In this document: positions 25,192-35,410 of the stretch, one piece after another
Position numbering within the stretch: position 1 is the first letter of the stretch
Layout: every line of letters starts with the position of its first letter
DNA from: an uncultured Cryomorphaceae bacterium
GTDB taxonomy: Bacteria > Bacteroidota > Bacteroidia > Flavobacteriales > Schleiferiaceae
Assembly (NCBI GenBank): GCA_913009655.1
Contig: CAJVWI010000001.1
Span: forward strand, 83,836 to 147,835
Direction of reading: 5' to 3'
DNA length: 64,000 nt
The notes under the pieces: generated by a model
Told to the model about the DNA's origin: nothing
Seen by the model: the letters and a program-made list of their open reading frames with translations, nothing else
Database searches by the model: none
Made by a program: the position numbers and the translations under genes

Positions 25192-27354
25192 TTAACCATG
25201 AGGAATTATTATTATTTTTTCACCCAGAATATTCCCAGGTTGAGACATTACTGCTGAATTGGTACTGAAAATAGCTTGGACAGTATATTGTCCGGTAGGC
25301 ATGTGACCAAGCCACAAATAAACTTCATTTCGACCAAGACGAACTTCTCTCATATCTATGTTCGTGATTTCTCCAGAATTACTTACTAATCGAATAAATA
25401 AATATCCATTATTAGGGACATCAACAACTAAAGTGGCTTGTCCAAGAGATGGATTTGGGAAAATACTTGGAGTAGAAATATCAGCAAATGGTATATAATG
25501 CGATGACTTAATAGAACAATCTCTTCCATCGAATACCTCGAGATAAATACTATCTCCGCTACATAAATTATTCATACTTGAAACTCCTTCAACACCATTC
25601 CAAAAAAATCTATATGGCTGAACTCCTCCAAAAATATTTGCATTTAATAAATGATCACATCCCATTCCACTTATTTCCATTTCCACTTTAAGTATACTCG
25701 AGTCTGGACTATTTAATAAAGAGAACCAAGTTGAATTCCCACCATTTATTAATCCATAAAATCCAGCTGCCCAAGCTTTTTGAGGGTCATGGTATACAGT
25801 TTGAAGGCCAAAATAATCTCCCCATCTTTCCGGACCACTTAATTTATTTATTATCCCTTCCCCTTGTTTTAATGTTAAAATGTCTGAATACGATGCATCG
25901 TTAGATTGGTATATCGCTGAAAAGCCTGCGAACTCATTAATTGAACTGTGGTTAAAACCTATCAGAATTTCCTCATCACATTTTTCATTTCCGATGAAAA
26001 CGATATTTGGATATGCCAGATCCCTTGATGGGTGTGAAATTATTTTTCCTTCTAGACTATCAGGACTTTCAGGGTTTTCAATTACACCATGATAAATAGC
26101 GCATCTGTTTGATACGAAATCTCTTGTAGTGCTTACTAAGTGAACCCTATTATCTGGAGTTTCAATTGCGCCGAGCCATCTTGCATCATTAGTAGAAAGA
26201 TCATAAGTATCAGATCCACTAGTTATTGGTTGTTTCCCGTTTGGGGGAACCCCATAGGGAATTGTAGCAGGGCACATAGAAATAATATAACTATGATTCA
26301 CCCCTACAGCAGAATCTGTTCGGGTTAAAAAAAACGTAGTATCGTTTTGAATAGAAAAATTACGATTTGAGGCAAACATTCCTTTTGAAACATGACCATC
26401 CCAACCTTTAACCGCAACTAAATTCCTGATAAATTTCCCATCATATTTAATATCGTGATGTAATTCAGACGGTAAAATTGATTCTCCAGAAAAACCCGCG
26501 ATTTTGTCCATCTCCCAGATGACAGTCCCGTCAAAACCCAATTGCCAGGTAACTCCCGGAATAATTAAATTTATTGACATTATTAGTTTATTCTCAGACA
26601 ATGCAATGCTTGGAAAATCACTCCATCGATTATTATTCAAAGGATTACCAGGCAATGTATAAAGATGCCATCCTTCTGCAGGGTCGTTTGATTCACTAAA
26701 ACAAACTACAATCTTGCTTGACCCCGGGGTATTGCCTACAAAAAAAAGTAAAATCCATCTATCTTCAACCGGGTCATATAATAATCTTGGATCACTAGCA
26801 TTTGCCGAAGTTGTAATACCTGATGCCTGTATTAGAGATACAAATTGCTGAGGGAAATGAAATGTATCAGTCTTTAAATCCCATGCCCACAGAATAGAGT
26901 TTACAGCACCTAAGAGAATACTATCTTTAGAAAACGCCACTGTATTATCATTTGGTGTTCCTCCAGGAAGAGGTATTTGCGAGCCATTCACGGCAAATAC
27001 TCGCTTCATTCCAAGCTCATCAATAATTATAGGGTCATCTGCAGTTGTTTTAAAACGTTTATTATTTAAGCCACTATAAATAGCATTACCAAATTTTAAT
27101 TTGGCTTTATTTTTAATTTCAAGTAAAGCAGATTGTTTAGATAATGCATCTGGTGCTTCTAAATTACTAATCCTTAAATCATAATCTAAACTTCCACCTT
27201 CCATCTTAAAAGTTTTAACCTTTTGAATAGAAAAATCAATAGGTTGTCCTTTTAAAGTCATTGTGAGGAAAACAAGAAGAACAAAAGGAAAAATTCTAAT
27301 TTTTTTCTGAAAAATGACTTGGGATATTGATTTAATCAAATTTTTATAACTCAT
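25192..27354 (-). CDS. Large secreted protein with T9SS type A sorting domain
   Basis: About 720 residues if started at ATG 27354, which gives a signal peptide (KKIRIFPFVLLVFLTMTLKGQ, about 17-37). The middle is beta-rich with Asp- and Trp-containing strands and looks like a large propeller-like ectodomain of unknown function. The end has a type A secretion domain: SIFPNPSLGQATLVVDV, then MPTGQYTVQAIF and a final GEKIIIIPHG. An insert of about 20 residues precedes the last strand, longer than usual. Its start overlaps the stop of the sugar aminotransferase gene by 11 bases, so the two are co-translated; kdsB follows. Confidence 0.82.
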   Translation of the reverse strand: MSYKNLIKSISQVIFQKKIRIFPFVLLVFLTMTLKGQPIDFSIQKVKTFKMEGGSLDYDLRISNLEAPDALSKQSALLEIKNKAKLKFGNAIYSGLNNKRFKTTADDPIIIDELGMKRVFAVNGSQIPLPGGTPNDNTVAFSKDSILLGAVNSILWAWDLKTDTFHFPQQFVSLIQASGITTSANASDPRLLYDPVEDRWILLFFVGNTPGSSKIVVCFSESNDPAEGWHLYTLPGNPLNNNRWSDFPSIALSENKLIMSINLIIPGVTWQLGFDGTVIWEMDKIAGFSGESILPSELHHDIKYDGKFIRNLVAVKGWDGHVSKGMFASNRNFSIQNDTTFFLTRTDSAVGVNHSYIISMCPATIPYGVPPNGKQPITSGSDTYDLSTNDARWLGAIETPDNRVHLVSTTRDFVSNRCAIYHGVIENPESPDSLEGKIISHPSRDLAYPNIVFIGNEKCDEEILIGFNHSSINEFAGFSAIYQSNDASYSDILTLKQGEGIINKLSGPERWGDYFGLQTVYHDPQKAWAAGFYGLINGGNSTWFSLLNSPDSSILKVEMEISGMGCDHLLNANIFGGVQPYRFFWNGVEGVSSMNNLCSGDSIYLEVFDGRDCSIKSSHYIPFADISTPSIFPNPSLGQATLVVDVPNNGYLFIRLVSNSGEITNIDMREVRLGRNEVYLWLGHMPTGQYTVQAIFSTNSAVMSQPGNILGEKIIIIPHG

Positions 27355-28483
27355 AAAATTTCTTAATTGTTTCCACAATATATAATTGAGTTTGTTCATC
27401 CAGTTCTGGATGCATTGGTAATGAAAGTACTTGACTTGATAATTTTTCAGAAATCGGCAATGAACCAATTGGATATTGATCGCTTTTAAAAGCCTTTTGA
27501 TAGTGCAATGGCAATGGATAATAAATCATACTTGGAATCCTTTTATCTTTTAAGAACTTCATTAATAAATCGCGAGAACCATCTAATATCCTGAGAGTAT
27601 ATTGATGATAAACATGTGAGCTATCTTTTCTTCTTTTTGGAATTTGTAAAGTTGATAAATTACCTAAACCGCTATCATAAAAATATGCAGCCCGCTGACG
27701 TGAAACGTTGTACTCTTCTAAATAATTCAATTTAACTCTCAGTATAGCTGCTTGAATAGTGTCTAGACGACTATTACACCCAATTAAATCATGACGATAT
27801 TTAATCTTTTGGCCATGGTTTGATATCATCTTAATTCGCTCTGCAAGTGCCCCATCATTAGTAAATAATGCTCCACCGTCACCCATACATCCCAAATTTT
27901 TAGAAGGAAAAAACGATGTGCAACCAATTGTACCAATACTACCCAACATCTCAGTACTACCATCAGAAAAATTATACCTGGCGCCCATTGATTGCGCCGT
28001 GTCCTCGATAATATCCAATTCATATTTAAGAGCTATAGAATTCAGTCTTTCCATATTAGCTGCCTGGCCATATAAGTGAACAGGAATAATAACCTTCGTT
28101 TTGGCAGTTATTGCAGATTCCACTTGACCAATATCTAATCCAAAATAATCTGGCTCAACATCAACAAGAACTGCTTTTAAACCCAAAAGTGAAATGACCT
28201 CTGCGGTAGCTATATAAGTAAAAGCCGCTGTAATAACCTCATCACCAGGTTTTAAATCAAGAGACATCAATGCAATCTGAAGTGCATCCGTTCCATTGGC
28301 GCAAGGAATGACATGTTCCACATCTAAAAAGGTTTTCAACTCTTCGGTGAAAACCTTCACTTCTGGCCCGTTGATATAAGCTCCTGAGTGTATCACTTTC
28401 AGAACAGCAGAGTCTAATTCCGTTTGTATTTTTTGATGTTGACTTACAAGGTCAACCATCTGAATAGGTGAAGTAAAATCCAT
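27344..28483 (-). CDS. DegT/DnrJ/EryC1/StrS family sugar aminotransferase
   Basis: A PLP enzyme of 379 residues that aminates a keto nucleotide-sugar for surface polysaccharide. The block VDLVSQHQKIQTELDSAV and SGAYINGPEV start, CANGTDALQIAL cofactor region and SFFPSKNLGCMGDGGALF with the PLP lysine resemble WbpE/WlbC-type enzymes that make 3-amino hexuronic sugars. The exact sugar is inference. It precedes and overlaps the type IX cargo gene and lies in a kdsB-waaA neighbourhood, fitting surface glycan synthesis. Confidence 0.92.
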   Translation of the reverse strand: MDFTSPIQMVDLVSQHQKIQTELDSAVLKVIHSGAYINGPEVKVFTEELKTFLDVEHVIPCANGTDALQIALMSLDLKPGDEVITAAFTYIATAEVISLLGLKAVLVDVEPDYFGLDIGQVESAITAKTKVIIPVHLYGQAANMERLNSIALKYELDIIEDTAQSMGARYNFSDGSTEMLGSIGTIGCTSFFPSKNLGCMGDGGALFTNDGALAERIKMISNHGQKIKYRHDLIGCNSRLDTIQAAILRVKLNYLEEYNVSRQRAAYFYDSGLGNLSTLQIPKRRKDSSHVYHQYTLRILDGSRDLLMKFLKDKRIPSMIYYPLPLHYQKAFKSDQYPIGSLPISEKLSSQVLSLPMHPELDEQTQLYIVETIKKFYEL

Positions 28484-28562
28484 CTTTTGACTTAAATATA
28501 AAAAAGTGTCAAAGACAAAAATACTAATTCAATTGGGCAATCAATAGAAAGATCTTACGTTC

Positions 28563-28570
28563 TACCTTCG
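28563..28570 (+). promoter_or_regulatory. Candidate -7 box before the outer-membrane-like gene
   Basis: TACCTTCG is one mismatch from TAnnTTTG and ends 4 bases before the ATG at 28575. The same short spacing recurs at several genes in the window. Confidence 0.35.
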
Positions 28571-28574
28571 TAAA

Positions 28575-29360
28575 ATGAATATTGTTTCATTAGTAACAGG
28601 TTTTTCATTAATATTAATGTCATATTCCGTTAGGGCACAATCTCCGATTATAAAATCTAAGCAAGATTTAAATATCAATGAAACAAAAGCTGAACAAACC
28701 GGAAGTCTAATTCAAATAAGACTTGGTGGACAAGTTCCATTGGGTAATTGGCATAAAAACTATGGTTCATTATTAGATGTTGGTCTCCAATATTCTTGGA
28801 TCAAAGGAAATTTATTTTATGGTATAAGTTCGACATATTTATATGGAGAGAATGTTAAAGAATTAGATGATATTTTAGATCACTTAATTACCCGAAATGG
28901 AGAAATAATGAGCAACGATGGCAGTTCTCTATCAGGTCTACAATCTGAGCTAAGGGGTGGGCAAATTGGGATTCATTTTGGCTCAATAATTTCAAAATGG
29001 GGAAAGTCTAACTCCAATCCAATTATTTGGTTTGAGGCCGGTGTAATCCAGCACAAGAGGGCATTATTGTCATCGGGAGGGGTGCCGCAACTTGAACCCC
29101 CCTATATCTATGGCTTGGATAATTTGCATAGAGGAGTATATTTTCAAGAAAATTTAGGTTGGTTACACATAGGGAAAAATGCACCACATTTTAAAATTGA
29201 ATTTCAAACCTTCCAATCAATAACTAAATCCATTCGTGAATACCAATTCATATTAGAAGAAATAGATATAAACTCAAAATGGGATTATGGTATTGGAATA
29301 AGAGCCACTTGGATTCTTCCAATACTAAGTGAAAAATCTCAAACAAAATATTATTATTAA
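28575..29360 (+). CDS. Unrecognised secreted, probably outer-membrane beta-barrel protein
   Basis: I do not recognise this 261-residue protein by name. A signal peptide (residues 1-22, ending VRAQ) is followed by alternating amphipathic strands with many Gly, Trp and Tyr (LIQIRLGGQVPLGNW, LQYSWIKGNLFYGISS, WDYGIGIRATWI), the look of a small outer-membrane barrel. It ends in KYYY. It sits 23 bases before waaA, same strand, so a link to lipopolysaccharide or surface assembly is possible but unproven. Confidence 0.65.
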   Translation: MNIVSLVTGFSLILMSYSVRAQSPIIKSKQDLNINETKAEQTGSLIQIRLGGQVPLGNWHKNYGSLLDVGLQYSWIKGNLFYGISSTYLYGENVKELDDILDHLITRNGEIMSNDGSSLSGLQSELRGGQIGIHFGSIISKWGKSNSNPIIWFEAGVIQHKRALLSSGGVPQLEPPYIYGLDNLHRGVYFQENLGWLHIGKNAPHFKIEFQTFQSITKSIREYQFILEEIDINSKWDYGIGIRATWILPILSEKSQTKYYY

Positions 29361-29383
29361 CTGGCAATTCACAAACGCTTAAA

Positions 29384-30586
29384 ATGATTCATAAACTGCC
29401 GGGAATAATATTTCATTTAATCATATATCTAGCGTCAATACTAGGTAACTCAAAAGCCAGGCAGAGGATAAATGGTAGAAATATCCAAATTCAAAATGAA
29501 AACTTTGACTTTTGGGTACACGCAAGCTCTTTGGGTGAATACTGGATGGTAGAAAAGCTCATTCGAGATTTAGAAAAGAGAAAAAATAAAGTATTTGTTA
29601 GTATTTTTTCGCCCAGTGCATGGGATATTGTTTCCGAAAAAGAGAAACACTATGGCTATATCCCAATCGATCGTTTGAGCCAAGTAAATGCATTTCTGAA
29701 CATTATCAATCCAAAATTTGCAGTCTTTGCGAAATATGATTTATGGCCAGTAATGTCTGAAAACCTTGTGAAACGAAATATTCCCTACTTGATAGCTTTT
29801 GCGCAGTTCGAACCTAATCATCACGTATTATGGAAATGGAATTTTATAGAGAATAAAGTTTTTAAAAAAGCCACTGGAATAGGGCACCAAACTGAAGAGA
29901 GCCTCCTTTTATTCAGTAAATCTGGATTCTCAAACGGCTTTTTTAGTGGTGACGGAAGGTTTGACTATGTTAATCTTCAGCGGATTAATTGGAAGCCTAT
30001 CGAAAGAATAGATGACTTTAAGGACGGCAAGAAATTATTAATTGCTGGAAGTTCATGGAAAAAAGAGGAATCTTTAATTATTCCGTTAATTGATAGTTTT
30101 CCTGAGATCAAATTCGCATTTGCTCCCCATAATCTTGAACGTCTTGGTAAATTAATAAAAAGCTTACCCAATCACTTTATTCTGATATCCAAACTGGATT
30201 CATACACCGAAGAAGAAATATCTAAAGCAAAGATCTTAGTTGTTGACACAATGGGTGAATTGCAGAGACTATACGGTCATTCTGATATTGCCATTATAGG
30301 TGGAGGGTTCCATCATGGGTTGCACAATATTTTAGAAGCTTTAGCATTTCAAAACATTGTGACTTTTGGCCCCAAGACAGATAACCATTGGGAAGCAATT
30401 AAATGCGGTGCGGATATTTTGAATTTGAATACAGATTCTGCAGGGTTAAAGGAATGGATTTCCGGATTACTAGATTCAGATGAAAATGTGCTCAAACAAA
30501 AAAAGACATCCGCTCAAGACTTTATTGAAAAAAACCTTGGCGCTACAGATAGAGTTATAAAATTTATAGACAAATATTTTAATTAA
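29384..30586 (+). CDS. waaA: Kdo transferase WaaA
   Basis: It transfers Kdo from CMP-Kdo to the lipid A precursor at the inner face of the inner membrane. The 400-residue GT-B enzyme has an N-terminal membrane segment (about 5-20), HASSLGEYWMVEKL with the proposed catalytic Glu (about residue 53), YDLWPVMSENLVKRNIP, and the C-terminal donor-binding GGGFHHGLHNILEA and FGPKTDNHWEA motifs. It ends convergent with oligopeptidase B, overlapping by 8 bases. kdsB at 24.5 kb supplies its donor. Confidence 0.94.
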   Translation: MIHKLPGIIFHLIIYLASILGNSKARQRINGRNIQIQNENFDFWVHASSLGEYWMVEKLIRDLEKRKNKVFVSIFSPSAWDIVSEKEKHYGYIPIDRLSQVNAFLNIINPKFAVFAKYDLWPVMSENLVKRNIPYLIAFAQFEPNHHVLWKWNFIENKVFKKATGIGHQTEESLLLFSKSGFSNGFFSGDGRFDYVNLQRINWKPIERIDDFKDGKKLLIAGSSWKKEESLIIPLIDSFPEIKFAFAPHNLERLGKLIKSLPNHFILISKLDSYTEEEISKAKILVVDTMGELQRLYGHSDIAIIGGGFHHGLHNILEALAFQNIVTFGPKTDNHWEAIKCGADILNLNTDSAGLKEWISGLLDSDENVLKQKKTSAQDFIEKNLGATDRVIKFIDKYFN

Positions 30587-32708
30587 ATAATCCTTCTTTA
30601 AGGCCTAAAAGAAAGGAGTATTCCATCGCAGTTTCCCGATAAGCTTGGTATCGTCCAGAAGCACCGCTATGACCTGTTTCCATATTACAGTGCATAAATA
30701 AAGGCTCTTTATTATTCCTCTTTTCTCGCAGTCTAGCTATCCACTTTGCAGGTTCCCAATATTGAACTTGACTATCATGGAGTCCTGTTGTAATCAGTAA
30801 TGGTGGGTAATCTTGATTATTCACATTATCATAAGGTGAATATGACTTCAAACGAAAATACACATCTGAATCATTAGGATTGCCCCACTCACTATACTCT
30901 CCTGTTGTCAATGGTATACTCTCGTCCAACATTGTTGTTACCACATCAACAAAAGGAACAGCGGCAATAACACCAGACCAAAGTTTTGGCCGCATATTGA
31001 CAATTGCACCCATAAGCAAACCACCTGCAGAGCCACCCATTGCATATAGTTCTGAGGAATATCCAGATTCCTTTAAAAATTCTCCACAAAGAATGAAATC
31101 GTTAAAACTATTCGTTTTATTTTCCATTCTCCCGTCCAGATACCACTCTCTACCCATATACTGTCCGCCTCGAACATGAGCTATTGCGAACGCCATCCCT
31201 CTTTCTAGTAGACTCAATCTGGAGATGGAAAAACCCGGATCAACAGTAATCCCATATGAACCATAACCATATAATAAAGTCGGAATAGATTTCCCTTCAG
31301 ACTCTTTTGGCCCGACCCATGATATAGGGATTTTCATCCCATCAGATGCAGTTGCCCAAAATCGGTAACTAATATATTTAGAGGAGTCATAGCCCCCTAT
31401 AATTTTTGTTTGTTTTAGGATTTTCTTCTCACGAGTGCGCATATTGTAATCGTATGTTGTCGCAGGCGTAATCAAAGAAGTATAGACAAATCTTAAGCGC
31501 TCTGTATCCTCAGTAGGGTTACTTCCGGTATAGAGAGTGTAGGTCTCTTCAGGAAGGCTAACCGAATGAGAATCTCCTTCCCATGGTCGAATAATAAGAT
31601 TTAACAAACCATTTGATCGCTCCTCAGAGACCAAAAAATCGTTAAATAAATCAATCCCTTCAAGAAGAACATCATCGCGATGCTCAATAAATGGAATCCA
31701 TTTTTTAGGCGAAAACTCTTCTGCGCGAAACAAAGCAAAATTAGGTCTCTCCTCTATATTGCTGAGAATATACCAGTGCCCATTAAAATGGCTAGCAGAA
31801 TACTCAACTCCCATCTCTCTTTCTCGCAAAGTAGTAAATTCCCCCATCGAGTTATCTGATGGCAGATAATGTAATTCATCAACATTTGTGGCACCCGTTG
31901 CAATATGTATATATTTTTTTGATTTAGATCGATATACTGAACATGAAAATGTATCATCTTTCTCGTAATAAACCAGTACTGGAGGTGAGTCCGATCCAAT
32001 TTTTTGTCGCCAAATTTTATCGGAGCGTAGCGTGACAGGATCTTTTGTGCCATAAAAAAAAGTTTCTCCGTCGTCAGCCCATGCAAATGCACCTGACGTT
32101 CCTTCCACTTTAAAATCCCAGACCTCATTGTCTTTTAAATCTATAAAATGTAGAGTATACAAACGGCGCCCAATAAAGTCTACTCCATAAGCCATACGTT
32201 CATGATCTCGCGTCATGGATAGACCACTGACTTGGCAGTAAGACCTATCCGTAGCGAGAATATTAACATCAAGTACTATATTTTCCGGAGAATCTATGCT
32301 TCCTTTTCGCCTGTAGTAAATTGGATAATCATTTCCACTTTCAAAACGGGTTTGATACCAATAATTATCTACCTGCACAGGAACACTTGATTCATCTGGA
32401 TTTAATCTCCCAGTCATTTCTGAATAGAGTTCATTCTCTAATTCCTTAACAACCTGCATTCCATTTTGACGATAATTATTTTCAGATTCTAGATAAGAAA
32501 TAACTTCCGGGTTTTCTCTGTCCTTTAACCAATAGTAGTTATCCTCGCGATTGTCACCATGCATTTCATGGGTGAATTGTTTTTGAATCGCTTCGGGCTC
32601 AATCATATTTTTAGTTTCTAAAAAATTAAATAAAATCAAAAAAAATACTCCTGTTGCGGCAACATATTTCAATAGACCTCGGTACTTTTTGTAATAATCA
32701 TTTCTCAT
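30579..32708 (-). CDS. ptrB: Oligopeptidase B-like S9A peptidase with N-terminal hydrophobic segment
   Basis: A serine peptidase that cuts short peptides after Arg or Lys. The 709-residue chain has a beta-propeller (about 100-440) and a hydrolase domain with catalytic Ser in AMGGSAGGLLMGA (about 555), Asp in TGLHDSQVQY and His in ETGHSGASG. The DNYYWLKDRENPEVISYLE start and SEWGNPND block mark the PtrB group. Unlike cytoplasmic PtrB, it has an N-terminal hydrophobic stretch (about 14-31) that would export or anchor it; a cytoplasmic form could begin at Met35 (32606). The TAATG overlap with the upstream TPR gene favours the long form. Confidence 0.88.
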   Translation of the reverse strand: MRNDYYKKYRGLLKYVAATGVFFLILFNFLETKNMIEPEAIQKQFTHEMHGDNREDNYYWLKDRENPEVISYLESENNYRQNGMQVVKELENELYSEMTGRLNPDESSVPVQVDNYWYQTRFESGNDYPIYYRRKGSIDSPENIVLDVNILATDRSYCQVSGLSMTRDHERMAYGVDFIGRRLYTLHFIDLKDNEVWDFKVEGTSGAFAWADDGETFFYGTKDPVTLRSDKIWRQKIGSDSPPVLVYYEKDDTFSCSVYRSKSKKYIHIATGATNVDELHYLPSDNSMGEFTTLREREMGVEYSASHFNGHWYILSNIEERPNFALFRAEEFSPKKWIPFIEHRDDVLLEGIDLFNDFLVSEERSNGLLNLIIRPWEGDSHSVSLPEETYTLYTGSNPTEDTERLRFVYTSLITPATTYDYNMRTREKKILKQTKIIGGYDSSKYISYRFWATASDGMKIPISWVGPKESEGKSIPTLLYGYGSYGITVDPGFSISRLSLLERGMAFAIAHVRGGQYMGREWYLDGRMENKTNSFNDFILCGEFLKESGYSSELYAMGGSAGGLLMGAIVNMRPKLWSGVIAAVPFVDVVTTMLDESIPLTTGEYSEWGNPNDSDVYFRLKSYSPYDNVNNQDYPPLLITTGLHDSQVQYWEPAKWIARLREKRNNKEPLFMHCNMETGHSGASGRYQAYRETAMEYSFLLGLKEGLFN

Positions 32709-33736
32709 TACTTAAGACCATTTCTAACCCTGAATAATGCCTCTTCACTTGGTTTATGTTGAGGATTAAGTGATAATGCTTGACTATAATCTTTTTCAGC
32801 ATTAATTAAATCCCCTCCTCTTTCCCAGCAGAACCCGCGACCGTAAAAGGCACGATGATTAATTGCACGAGCCTCTATGCTTTTGCTAAATAGATTTCTA
32901 GCCTCAGTGAGTAATCCTAATTCAAGGTGGATGTACCCCATATTGAAAAAACTTTCAGCATCATTCGGATTAATTTGAGTTGACTTTGTGAATGCCTCCA
33001 GCGCTCCGTTATATTGGCTAGAACTAAGATTAAACATCCCGATTTTATAATACGTATCTGAATTGTTAGGTTGCAATTCTAGTAATCGATTATAATAGCT
33101 CAAAGCCAAGCTATTTTTTTGAGCAGCAAGCATAACTGCAGCCATATCAATAGCAGCAAAATAATTCGGATCTAGGTCTATAGATTTTTGAATATAACCT
33201 AAAGAAAGGGCTGTATCCCCTTTTGTATCTCTTATATTCATTCCCTTAATGAAGAATGCAATTGAGTTATTAGGAGATAAATCAATTACTTTATTAACAA
33301 GTTCATTGCTTTTTTCATACTCTAAAACTATACTGTAAAGCTCTGCAAGTTTAAGTCTACAATCTGTTTCTAGAGGATGATTCTTTATACATTTTAACCA
33401 ATAATCTCTGGATATCCTGGTTGAATTAGATAAATAGTTTGCTTCGCCTTTTAGAAGAAGACCATCATGGTTTAGGCTATCTAACTCCAATACTGCATCC
33501 GCATCGGCATTTGCATAAGGAAGGTTAGCATTATTTAAATAACGTCTCCCTCTGATAATCAAAGAGGGTAAATGATTAGGGTGATTATAAATATACTGGT
33601 TAACGCTATCCGCTGGAGTAGTTGCGATTTGCGAATCATCAGAAATAGATTCAACACTATTTGAACATCCTGAAATTATTATAATAATAGCAGCGCAGAA
33701 ATAAGATTGAATACATCCTAAAGATGATCTATGCAT
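32708..33736 (-). CDS. TPR-repeat lipoprotein
   Basis: With the start at ATG 33736 this is a 342-residue protein whose signal ends in a lipobox IIISGCSNS (Cys about 24). The rest holds at least seven tetratricopeptide repeats, e.g. [40 protein letters not shown] and [20 protein letters not shown]. It should sit in the periplasm on a membrane and act as a protein scaffold; the partner is unknown. Its start overlaps recA by 8 bases and its stop overlaps ptrB by one (TAATG), so recA-TPR-ptrB form one transcript. Confidence 0.85.
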   Translation of the reverse strand: MHRSSLGCIQSYFCAAIIIIISGCSNSVESISDDSQIATTPADSVNQYIYNHPNHLPSLIIRGRRYLNNANLPYANADADAVLELDSLNHDGLLLKGEANYLSNSTRISRDYWLKCIKNHPLETDCRLKLAELYSIVLEYEKSNELVNKVIDLSPNNSIAFFIKGMNIRDTKGDTALSLGYIQKSIDLDPNYFAAIDMAAVMLAAQKNSLALSYYNRLLELQPNNSDTYYKIGMFNLSSSQYNGALEAFTKSTQINPNDAESFFNMGYIHLELGLLTEARNLFSKSIEARAINHRAFYGRGFCWERGGDLINAEKDYSQALSLNPQHKPSEEALFRVRNGLK

Positions 33737-34727
33737 CCTGAATCTTAGAAATAATTTTCTTCTCAATCTCTTCCATAAGCTCAGGATTGTCACGCAAAAT
33801 TGTTTTTACACCTTCTCTGCCTTGTCCAAGCTTAGTTCCCTCATAACTAAACCAACTTCCACTTTTATTTATCACCTCATAGAGTGTACCGATATCAATT
33901 AGCTCTCCAACTTTTGAGATTCCCTCACCATATAAAATATCAAATTCAGCGGTCCTAAAAGGAGGCGCCACTTTATTCTTTACAACTTTAACTTTTGTTC
34001 GATTACCCATAACACGATCCCCGTCTTTAATTTGAGTACTTCGTCGAATATCTAGTCTCACTGAAGAGTAAAACTTAAGGGCATTACCCCCGGTGGTAAC
34101 TTCTGGGTTTCCAAACATCACACCTATCTTTTCTCGCAATTGATTAATGAAAATAATTGTACAATTTGTTTTTGAAATAGTTCCTGTTAATTTTCTTAAT
34201 GCTTGAGACATTAATCGCGCATGCAAACCCACTTTACTATCTCCCATTTCACCTTCAATCTCTGAACGAGGGGTTAAAGCAGCGACAGAGTCAATAACCA
34301 CTAAATCAATAGCACCTGAACGGATTAAATTATCAGCAATCTCAAGAGCCTGTTCTCCATTATCTGGTTGGCTAATAATTAATTCCTCTGTGTCAACTCC
34401 AACTTTCTGGGCGTAAAATCTATCAAAAGCATGTTCAGCATCTATAAATGCCGCAATCCCTCCAAGCCGTTGAGCTTCAGCAATTGCATGTAAAGTTAAA
34501 GTGGTCTTTCCAGATGACTCTGGGCCATATATTTCCACAACACGGCCACGAGGAAATCCACCAATTCCAAGAGCTAAGTCTAGACCCAAAGAACCTGAGG
34601 GAATAACTTCTACATCAACAATAGCATCATCTCCCAATCTCATAACAGCCCCTTTCCCATAGGTTTTGTCTAATTTGTCCATTGTAAGTTTGAGTGCTTT
34701 TTGTTTGGCGTCTTTATCGTTGCTCAT
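33729..34727 (-). CDS. recA: Recombinase A
   Basis: RecA drives homologous strand exchange and SOS induction. The 332-residue protein has Walker [11 protein letters not shown] (about 70), the [11 protein letters not shown]alker B, the [20 protein letters not shown] loop-1 region and the [19 protein letters not shown] block. Length is typical of Bacteroidota, with a short C-terminus. A TACATTTG -7 box lies about 50 bases upstream. I see no SOS-box-like repeat. recX is unlinked at 7.3 kb. Confidence 0.98.
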   Translation of the reverse strand: MSNDKDAKQKALKLTMDKLDKTYGKGAVMRLGDDAIVDVEVIPSGSLGLDLALGIGGFPRGRVVEIYGPESSGKTTLTLHAIAEAQRLGGIAAFIDAEHAFDRFYAQKVGVDTEELIISQPDNGEQALEIADNLIRSGAIDLVVIDSVAALTPRSEIEGEMGDSKVGLHARLMSQALRKLTGTISKTNCTIIFINQLREKIGVMFGNPEVTTGGNALKFYSSVRLDIRRSTQIKDGDRVMGNRTKVKVVKNKVAPPFRTAEFDILYGEGISKVGELIDIGTLYEVINKSGSWFSYEGTKLGQGREGVKTILRDNPELMEEIEKKIISKIQDA

Positions 34728-34778
34728 TTGAATTATGTTATTGAAATTCGATTAATCTATATGGACAGTTATATATGT

Positions 34779-34812
34779 CAAATGTAAGAATTGAGATGAA
34801 TGATTTCAGCAA
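34779..34812 (-). promoter_or_regulatory. Promoter of recA
   Basis: On the minus strand TTG (34812-34810) is followed after 23 bases by TACATTTG (34786-34779), a full -7 match. The leader to the recA ATG is about 45 bases. Confidence 0.5.
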
Positions 34813-34895
34813 TAGAATCAACTAAGATTTGTTAAAAAAGAAATATTTATCCACAATATATCTTAAACATTAAAAGAATTGGAAATCTCGTAGTT

Positions 34896-35357
34896 CTATT
34901 TAATCGATGCGAGCACTTGCTCAGCACTTTCTTTAGTTTTAACCTTTTCAATTATGGATTCGATTCGGCCATCTTGACCAATAATGAATGTTTCACGATA
35001 AACACCGTCATACTCTTTTCCCATAAACTTTTTCAGACCCCAAACACCATATAAATTAATTATCTCTTTTTGCTCATCTGCAATTAACGGAAAAGGAAGA
35101 TCATATTTTTCAATAAACTTCGCATGCCTTTTTACAGAATCTGGAGAAACACCTAAAATAACAACCCCAGCATCTAGTAATTGGGAATAATTATCCCGGA
35201 ATGAACAAGCTTCAGCCGTGCATCCTGGCGTATCATCTTTTGGATAAAAATATAAAACGACCTTGCTCCCTTTAAAATCACTTAGTTCTATTTTATTTCC
35301 ATTTGAATCCAATCCTGAAAAACCTGGGGCTACGTCGCCTACGTTTAAATGTGTCAT
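34896..35357 (-). CDS. bcp: Thioredoxin-dependent peroxiredoxin (Bcp/PrxQ)
   Basis: A peroxide-reducing thiol peroxidase of 153 residues. The peroxidatic Cys and resolving Cys are in PKDDTPGCTAEACSFRDN, five residues apart as in PrxQ. The start is tight: only 53 bases separate it from the divergent nth ATG. No signal peptide, so cytoplasmic. It lies downstream of recA by orientation order but reads toward it on the same strand with a 168-base spacer that holds the recA promoter. Confidence 0.95.
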   Translation of the reverse strand: MTHLNVGDVAPGFSGLDSNGNKIELSDFKGSKVVLYFYPKDDTPGCTAEACSFRDNYSQLLDAGVVILGVSPDSVKRHAKFIEKYDLPFPLIADEQKEIINLYGVWGLKKFMGKEYDGVYRETFIIGQDGRIESIIEKVKTKESAEQVLASIK

Positions 35358-35410
35358 ATATTTTAAAAATTTCTTTTAATAAAAGCGCAACAAGAGTTTT
35401 CTTTGTCTAC

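Noticed and set aside
34847..34855. TTATCCACA, a perfect DnaA-box sequence upstream of recA
   Set aside because: I saw only the one copy, with no box cluster, no AT-rich unwinding repeats and no dnaA or dnaN nearby. A single 9-mer is likely by chance in AT-rich DNA, so no origin is called.
35303..35410. N-terminal extension of nth from ATG 35303
   Set aside because: It would overlap bcp on the opposite strand by 55 bases and adds a segment foreign to Nth.
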